Positions 5,092 to 9,987 of a stretch of 9,987 nucleotides of DNA are shown here, piece after piece. The notes beneath the pieces were generated by a model that was given only the letters and a program-made list of their open reading frames with translations, was not told the origin of the DNA and did no database searches. Made by a program: the position numbers and the translations under genes. The stretch's first letter is position 1. Each line of letters begins with the position of its first letter. The DNA is taken from NCBI GenBank assembly GCA_028274925.1, contig JAQCNR010000311.1, positions 1-9,987 on the forward strand. The letters run 5' to 3'. This stretch comes from Halovenus sp. (GTDB lineage: Archaea > Halobacteriota > Halobacteria > Halobacteriales > Haloarculaceae).

Positions 5092-8000
5092 CCGGGGTCT
5101 CGTCGCTACTGCGCGACCGGCGCGCCAGAATTCCATTTGCACTGGTTGGGCTGGCACTCGTGTTGCTCAGCGTCGCTTTCGTCGTGCAGGTCGAGACAGC
5201 GGACCAGCCCGACCCCAAACAGGAGACTGACCGGGCGATGGAGCAGACAGCGGCCGCGACGGAGACAGCACTTACCGACGCACTCCGGGCCGCGAGTCGT
5301 CAGGCTGGGACAGCACCGGTGACTGACGCGGCAGACACGCCGTACGGCGAGGTACTCGACGACGGCGCAACTTTCGAGCAGTATCTGAAGGCCCTCTTTT
5401 ATCTCGAAGCGCAGGACCAACTATCCGGGGCCGGGCAGACGGTTGGCAGCGTCGAGACCGAGGTGACGCTGCCAGCGGTCGAGAATCGGGAAGACTTTGC
5501 GGCAGCGCCGGACCGTGTGAGGATTCGACCCGGTTCAGAGTCGGAGGGTATCGAGACAGGAATTATCGAGGCCGAACTGTCTGGTATCCAGACCGTTGCA
5601 CAGGCTGACGGGAAACGGCGCGCTGCGGAGACAAAGACAGTGACTGTGGCCGTCGCGTCACCGCTGTATCAGTTGCACGACCGAACTGAACGGTTCGAGC
5701 AGCGACTCGACGCGCCGATCAATAAACCGGGCTTTGCCCAGCGGTTCAACGCCAGAATCTACGCGCTGGGATGGGCACGTGGCTACGCACAGTATGGCGG
5801 TCTCCCAGTAACAGAAGTGATCGCAAATCGCCACGTCGTCCCGTCAGCAAACGACGCGGTCTACCGAACACAGAAAGATGTCTTCGGCGCGGCCGACCCG
5901 CAACTCTCCAACGCAGTTCGCCGAGGCTGGCTCTGCATGGCGATGCACGACGCGGAGGGACTGTACAACAACTACGGTGAGTCAACGACCAGCGTCGCAA
6001 AAGAGCTCTGTGACGCGAGTCGCTGGCTCTTCGGCAAGCAAGCGACCGGCGATGTTCCCGAGGCCCCGGGTGTGCAGGACCTGCTCGGCGAGGCACCCGG
6101 AATGGACGCCAAACACACCATCGGCGTCAACAAAACCAGTCTGCTCCCTATCCGTGACCTCGCCACTGGGTCGGGGTCGAACTCGCTGTCGGCGGTGATT
6201 ACCCGGATTTACGAGGTTCGGGTCGGCACCGCTGTCGAGACAGAGGTAGTCGAAAAACCGGTCTTCAGCCACGATGGCCCGAATGAGGCATACAGGTCAC
6301 AAGTTGACGAGACAGCGGTCGAGGAGGCTGACGTCTCAGTCGAGCAGGTCACCGAACCAGACGCTGGCGACGAGTACCGGGCAATCGAGGGAACGGTCAG
6401 TACCGAACTTGTGCAGACGAAAGAGCACTATCAGGTCATCGAAGGCGACCGAGAGAGCACCGAGACGACAGCGGAGGGAACCAGAGAGGTCGAGTTCACG
6501 CTGACTGTCGGAGAGCGACGACGGAACCCAAACGCAAGCATCGACAACTACAATCACGCCGGCCCGGACGGCCTTCCAATTGACGAGGAGTACGTCTACG
6601 GTTCCGGGCCGGGCGTCGCGACAGCCGCGACAGACCGGACGATTCCGGTCGGCACCGACGGCGGGAAATTCGCGAACTACGGTGACCCCGGCTATAACGC
6701 GCTATTCGCGCTGTTCAAAGGCTCTTCGGGCCACTCAGATGAGGACCCTCTCGATGACGAAGAAGAGCGAGACAAAACCTTGACCGGCCAAATTGAAGAA
6801 ACACTCGAACAGCAGTGGGACGACGCCGTCACAGAAGACGACCTGCAGTTCTCGAACACAGCGACCGTCGGCGTCCCACTCCAGTCTCGAAACGTACTCA
6901 GGGCCGCAATCATCTACGACCTCAGGCAAATCCAGAAAGAGGTCGCAACAGTCACGCACACGTTCGAGCGAAGCAAAATTATCCACGAGGGCAGCGACAC
7001 AGGACCGTACGGAGAGTTGCGCGAGAAGGTCCGCGAACACAAAGCGCGCTATCTCGACCGTGAAGAGCCCTTTGCGAGCATCGGACAGAAAGTCATCTAC
7101 GAAGCGAGATACGCCTATTTTGACGCCCTGGAGGGGTATCTCGAACGAATCGAGTCCGCACACGGGGAGGCGATGTCGAAAATCGATAGCGAGCTTCCGG
7201 ATACAGGCATCGAAAACGCGATGCAGTTCTTGCAACGAGGACTCACGGCGACGCCCCCCGAGCCAGTCCCACTGGATTCGTCGTCACTGACCGAGGATGT
7301 CAACTACGAGGTGTCGGGGTCGCCAACCTATCTCGTCACCGAAGGGGTCACGAGCGAGACAGTGCCGGCTGTCGGAGACGACGAAACGTTCACACCGATG
7401 GCTGTGAAAAACAGGAACTTCTTCAAATTGCCCTACAAGTCGATTGTCAACGGCCTGCTGAACAAAATTGGTAACCACTTCGGCCTGAGCGACCCAGACG
7501 CAGAACTCACCTTCCAGTCGGCGAGCGAGGCACTGGTCGCTGGGTCGGAGTCGGTCGAAGCCGCCGAAGCAGACCCGGACCACGGTGACACCGAGGAGTT
7601 GCGCAAACTCAACGACAAGGTGAGGGACGCGGTTGAGGAGTCAATCGAGAAGTACACCACGAGGGTGAGGGCACAGATTGCCTACCAACTGTATCCCGAC
7701 GATGTCACAGTCACCGCTGCAAGCCAAATCGTATCCAGATTGGACGGTTGTGACAGCTCCGAGTGCCTCGAGATTCCCAGAGATTGTACGAAAGTAGGCT
7801 GCAAGATGAAAGACGATTCGAGGGGGAAAGCGGCCTACGATGCGGTTACCAACAAGGTGACAGAAGCCATCGAGGAGTACGGGAACACAGCCGAAACAGC
7901 CGAGGCGATTGCCAGCGGAAATATTAGCGACCCAATCGTCAGAGAACTCGCTCATCTCGACAAGCGCCCCAGCTACGCCGAGGAGATGGGAACGACCGAG

Positions 8001-8648
8001 TGGCGCACTGTCGTCAGGTCTGGGACTCGTCGCGTTGTTCGAGACGTCGCAGGCGAGCAGGGAGTAACGATGTCGGAGACCGACACAGTCGAGCAACTCG
8101 ACAAGAAGATCCGCACAACACTCGACGGTGTCTCCAAGGAGATAGTAAAAAAGCGATTTAGTGCAGCCATCGGCAATGGCTCGTTCAACCTCGACAACTA
8201 CGACAACTGGGTGAACGGAACGAGGACACCCGTCCGCGTCCCGGCAGGGATGCCAGTATTGCCTGTGCCGAGCCAGTGGTACGCGACAGTCAACGTCTGG
8301 ACAATCGACGTCCACGGCGAGTACGCCCGCTTCGAGGTATCGGCAAATATGGGAACACCCGAGACAGCGACGGCGACGACGTACGTCCGCGAGGACCGAG
8401 ATGTCGAACTCCAGATCGCCGGGGAGTCTCGGGACGTTGGCTCGGTGGACGAAGTCGATTTCGAGGAGAAGTCGGTGTTGATTGTCGCCGTGCCGCCGGG
8501 GGGAATCGGCGTCGGTGACCGCGACGGCGAGGGACCGGAGTGTTCACCGACTTATCCATATACCGGTGACGTATCGGGGAAGAGCGGAGGATGTGGGAGC
8601 ACGACCGGAGCGCCCGCAGTCAGCATTTCGCGCGGAGGGCAGCCATGA
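5088..8648 (+). CDS. Giant single-span extracytoplasmic protein of the pilus-like operon (DUF7286-like)
   Basis: This 1186-residue protein has a basic N-terminus (R-D-R-R-A-R) and one membrane helix at about 15-35. The rest is hydrophilic and acidic, so the bulk probably lies outside the membrane. A block at about 223-256 (R-I-Y-A-L-G-W-A-R-G-Y-A-Q-Y-G-G, then N-R-H-V) and a near C-terminal block (P-S-Q-W-Y-A-T-V-N-V-W, G-E-Y-A-R-F-E-V, T-T-Y-V-R-E-D) are what I remember as conserved in DUF7286. Helical, possibly coiled-coil segments lie around 560-585, 620-700 and 830-870. Four cysteines (888, 893, 900, 905) form a cluster, rare in halophile proteins. Five N-glycosylation sequons are visible (Asn348, 482, 945, 1030, 1043). 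No enzyme motif is recognised. The ATG at 5088 overlaps the preceding stop as ATGA; a GTG at 5079 is possible but less likely. A fibre, tip or scaffold role is only a guess. Confidence 0.85.
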   Translation: MTGVSSLLRDRRARIPFALVGLALVLLSVAFVVQVETADQPDPKQETDRAMEQTAAATETALTDALRAASRQAGTAPVTDAADTPYGEVLDDGATFEQYLKALFYLEAQDQLSGAGQTVGSVETEVTLPAVENREDFAAAPDRVRIRPGSESEGIETGIIEAELSGIQTVAQADGKRRAAETKTVTVAVASPLYQLHDRTERFEQRLDAPINKPGFAQRFNARIYALGWARGYAQYGGLPVTEVIANRHVVPSANDAVYRTQKDVFGAADPQLSNAVRRGWLCMAMHDAEGLYNNYGESTTSVAKELCDASRWLFGKQATGDVPEAPGVQDLLGEAPGMDAKHTIGVNKTSLLPIRDLATGSGSNSLSAVITRIYEVRVGTAVETEVVEKPVFSHDGPNEAYRSQVDETAVEEADVSVEQVTEPDAGDEYRAIEGTVSTELVQTKEHYQVIEGDRESTETTAEGTREVEFTLTVGERRRNPNASIDNYNHAGPDGLPIDEEYVYGSGPGVATAATDRTIPVGTDGGKFANYGDPGYNALFALFKGSSGHSDEDPLDDEEERDKTLTGQIEETLEQQWDDAVTEDDLQFSNTATVGVPLQSRNVLRAAIIYDLRQIQKEVATVTHTFERSKIIHEGSDTGPYGELREKVREHKARYLDREEPFASIGQKVIYEARYAYFDALEGYLERIESAHGEAMSKIDSELPDTGIENAMQFLQRGLTATPPEPVPLDSSSLTEDVNYEVSGSPTYLVTEGVTSETVPAVGDDETFTPMAVKNRNFFKLPYKSIVNGLLNKIGNHFGLSDPDAELTFQSASEALVAGSESVEAAEADPDHGDTEELRKLNDKVRDAVEESIEKYTTRVRAQIAYQLYPDDVTVTAASQIVSRLDGCDSSECLEIPRDCTKVGCKMKDDSRGKAAYDAVTNKVTEAIEEYGNTAETAEAIASGNISDPIVRELAHLDKRPSYAEEMGTTEWRTVVRSGTRRVVRDVAGEQGVTMSETDTVEQLDKKIRTTLDGVSKEIVKKRFSAAIGNGSFNLDNYDNWVNGTRTPVRVPAGMPVLPVPSQWYATVNVWTIDVHGEYARFEVSANMGTPETATATTYVREDRDVELQIAGESRDVGSVDEVDFEEKSVLIVAVPPGGIGVGDRDGEGPECSPTYPYTGDVSGKSGGCGSTTGAPAVSISRGGQP
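8634..8638 (+). promoter_or_regulatory. Shine-Dalgarno site for the gene at 8645
   Basis: GGAGG lies 6 nt before the ATG at 8645, inside the end of the preceding gene. It favours this ATG over the in-frame ATG at 8591, which would add 18 hydrophilic residues before the membrane helix and overlap the previous gene by 58 nt. Confidence 0.65.
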
Positions 8649-9160
8649 ATCTCGAAGCCCCCGCTGACGCGTGGTATGTCTGGGTCGGGGTTGCGCTGGC
8701 GAGCATTGCTGTCGCGGGCGTGGTTGCTGGGTTGCCGAGTCAGCCCCCGCCCGACGCGTCGACGGCCGCCAACACGGTCGACCGCGTCGCGGCCAGTGAG
8801 TACGGTACAACCGCTACGTACGACCCCGAAGCGACAGCAGTCCGGATTGGGACGCGACAGATCGGGCTCCGCAACGACGGCGGAACCCAGTATGCAAGCG
8901 TCTCGTTCGGTGCGATGACGCCGATTGGGGCCGCGCGAGGAGCGACACACGCTGCTGGTACTGCGCTGTTGTCAGGTGTCAGCCCGCAGCAAGCGGTCGA
9001 GCAGACGGCCATCGACAGCGAACTCGAACTCCGGAAACGGCTGGCGGAGGTCAGAGAGCGAATCGATACGAGGGGTGCCAACTGGCGACCACTTGAGGGA
9101 AAGCTTCGGATTCGGTCAGTTCGAATCGACGGCAGGATAGTCGTTCTCGTCGGCGGCTGA
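8645..9160 (+). CDS. Small membrane-anchored protein of the pilus-like operon (DUF7283-like)
   Basis: This 171-residue protein opens with M-N-L-E-A-P-A-D-A-W-Y-V-W-V-G-V, a hydrophobic helix at about 9-29, then L-P-S-Q-P-P-P-D-A and a helix containing A-N-T-V-D-R-V-A-A-S. A beta region follows (V-R-I-G-T-R-Q-I-G-L-R-N-D-G-G-T), then a charged helix at about 120-140 (E-L-E-L-R-K-R-L-A-E-V-R-E-R-I), and the protein ends in the strand R-I-V-V-L-V-G-G. The D-A-W-Y-V-W start and the P-P-P-D-A linker match my memory of the haloarchaeal family DUF7283, found at the end of such pilus-associated operons. The layout resembles a small pseudopilin. The start is set by the ATGA overlap with the preceding stop and a Shine-Dalgarno sequence 6 nt upstream. 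Molecular role unknown. Confidence 0.82.
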   Translation: MNLEAPADAWYVWVGVALASIAVAGVVAGLPSQPPPDASTAANTVDRVAASEYGTTATYDPEATAVRIGTRQIGLRNDGGTQYASVSFGAMTPIGAARGATHAAGTALLSGVSPQQAVEQTAIDSELELRKRLAEVRERIDTRGANWRPLEGKLRIRSVRIDGRIVVLVGG

Positions 9161-9174
9161 GCCACACGAAAACC

Positions 9175-9180
9175 CATAAG
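9175..9180 (+). promoter_or_regulatory. Candidate TATA box for the HhH/MutS-related gene
   Basis: CATAAG, in the only AT-richer part of the 45-nt gap, is centred about 28 nt before the ATG at 9206. This predicts a nearly leaderless transcript and separates the gene from the pilus-like operon upstream. No clear Shine-Dalgarno sequence precedes the ATG. Confidence 0.45.
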
Positions 9181-9205
9181 ACGCTGGCGCGGCCCTTGTC
9201 AGTCG

Positions 9206-9987
9206 ATGCGATTGGAGGAGTACTGGGGTATCGGGCCGAAGACCCGTGACCTACTTGTCGAGAATCTGGGTGCCGAGCGCGCAATCGAGGCCATCGAATC
9301 TGGTGATGTCAGGACGCTGACCGACGCCGGACTGCCCCGCGGGCGAGCGACGCGCATCCTGCGACACGCCCACGGCGGCGCGGCGCTGGACGTACTGGCA
9401 ACCCGCGACGCCCGGCAAGTCTACAAACAGCTACTCGATATCATCAGCGAGTACGCCGTTACCGAGGGTGCGAGCGACCGTATTCGGATTCTCACGCCCC
9501 TGTCCGAACAGTCGGCGATGGCCGACCGACTGGCCGACGTGCAGCAGGCCCGCGAGAGCTGGGATTCGCTGTCCGAGGCTGACCAGACGACCGTACTCGA
9601 GGCATTTCAGCGCTACGACGAGGCTGGCAGTTCTGACCGCGGCGCAGTCGAAGCTGCCCAGCGACTGCGAGAAGCGGAGCTCACCGAGGGCGTCTTCGAG
9701 CCCTTGGCGGATTTGTCTGAGTCGGCGCTGTCGGACGCGCTCGAAGCACTCTCTGGCCTCGGCGAGGACGACGGCGTCGCCGACGGCGCAGACGACCGCC
9801 TCGATGAACTCCGCACGCAACTCGGCACGGTCGAGGACCTGCGAGCAACGCCCGAAACCCTGCTCGAAGAAATCCAGTCCGGCGCACGAGGGGCCGGCCA
9901 ACTCCAGGACACGCTGGCTCGCGAGATTGCAGGCGAGAGCACGCTCGACGTGACGCGAGTTCGCGACGCGATGCCACAGGAGGCCGC
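9206..9987 (+). CDS. Helix-hairpin-helix protein of the haloarchaeal MutS-related type, 3'-truncated
   Basis: The frame is open from the ATG at 9206 to the window end, giving 260 complete codons and no stop. It begins M-R-L-E-E-Y-W-G-I-G-P-K-T-R, a helix-hairpin-helix DNA-binding motif (G-I-G-P-K at 8-12). A second hairpin-like part follows at about 38-52 (T-D-A-G-L-P-R-G-R-A-T-R-I-L). The rest is helical and acidic. I recall this N-terminus from haloarchaeal proteins annotated as MutS-related or HhH-domain proteins, which carry a MutS-type ABC ATPase further on. That domain would lie beyond the window, so the assignment rests on the N-terminus and memory. If right, it is a cytoplasmic DNA-binding ATPase, perhaps acting on recombination or repair intermediates rather than in classical MutS1/MutL mismatch repair. 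It appears unrelated to the membrane proteins upstream. Confidence 0.75.
   Translation, partial: MRLEEYWGIGPKTRDLLVENLGAERAIEAIESGDVRTLTDAGLPRGRATRILRHAHGGAALDVLATRDARQVYKQLLDIISEYAVTEGASDRIRILTPLSEQSAMADRLADVQQARESWDSLSEADQTTVLEAFQRYDEAGSSDRGAVEAAQRLREAELTEGVFEPLADLSESALSDALEALSGLGEDDGVADGADDRLDELRTQLGTVEDLRATPETLLEEIQSGARGAGQLQDTLAREIAGESTLDVTRVRDAMPQEA

Noticed and set aside
4334..5230. Long plus-strand frame within the DUF7284-like gene
   Set aside because: Extremely Arg/Ser-rich and basic, unlike acidic haloarchaeal proteins; a shadow frame.
7641..8315. Minus-strand frame of 224 codons inside the giant gene
   Set aside because: Cys-rich and without any recognisable motif; antisense to a region with the conserved C-terminal blocks of the giant protein.
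8591..8644. N-terminal extension of the last operon gene to an earlier ATG
   Set aside because: It adds 18 polar residues before the D-A-W-Y-V-W start, and the ATG at 8645 has the ATGA overlap and a Shine-Dalgarno sequence.

Overview
The window is chromosomal DNA from a haloarchaeon (class Halobacteria). This is inferred from the high GC content, very acidic predicted proteins with few cysteines, the haloarchaeal type of histidine-kinase H-box (R-H-N-I-R-N-E-L), TATA-like elements about 25-30 nt ahead of start codons with almost no leader, and families I know only from halophilic archaea. Coding density is close to complete. The largest gap between genes is 84 nt, so there is no empty stretch over 300 nt. 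I see no rRNA, tRNA, CRISPR array, insertion sequence or integrase.

Left part (1-2656): the C-terminal part of a medium-chain zinc-type dehydrogenase/quinone reductase, a small two-span membrane protein overlapping it by 11 nt, and a complete orphan sensor histidine kinase (7TM sensor, PAS, H-box, HATPase) with its own TATA-like element.

Middle (2660-9160): a divergent locus. A minus-strand gene (2660-3145) encodes a membrane-anchored protein with an Ig-like beta domain. Facing away from it is a five-gene plus-strand unit (3230, 3707, 4168, 5088, 8645). All five products have one N-terminal hydrophobic segment and a long predicted extracytoplasmic part, and one of them is 1186 residues. Several N-termini resemble haloarchaeal type IV pilin (class III) signals. 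I recognise them as haloarchaeal-only uncharacterised families (from memory the DUF7311, DUF7285, DUF7284, DUF7286 and DUF7283 series, with the minus-strand gene resembling DUF7382) that usually accompany type IV pilus/Tad-like secretion ATPase and membrane-platform genes. No ATPase or platform gene is in this window. The last three genes are joined to their predecessors by ATGA stop/start overlaps, two of them with strong Shine-Dalgarno sequences. The first two look leaderless with their own TATA boxes. The divergent promoters are placed symmetrically: a perfect 10-bp inverted repeat puts a TATA box 26 nt from each GTG start. This locus is the best candidate for an undescribed system: a pilus-like or secretion surface apparatus made of pseudopilin-like subunits.

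Right end (9206-9987): the N-terminal 260 residues of a helix-hairpin-helix protein of the haloarchaeal MutS-related type, running off the window.
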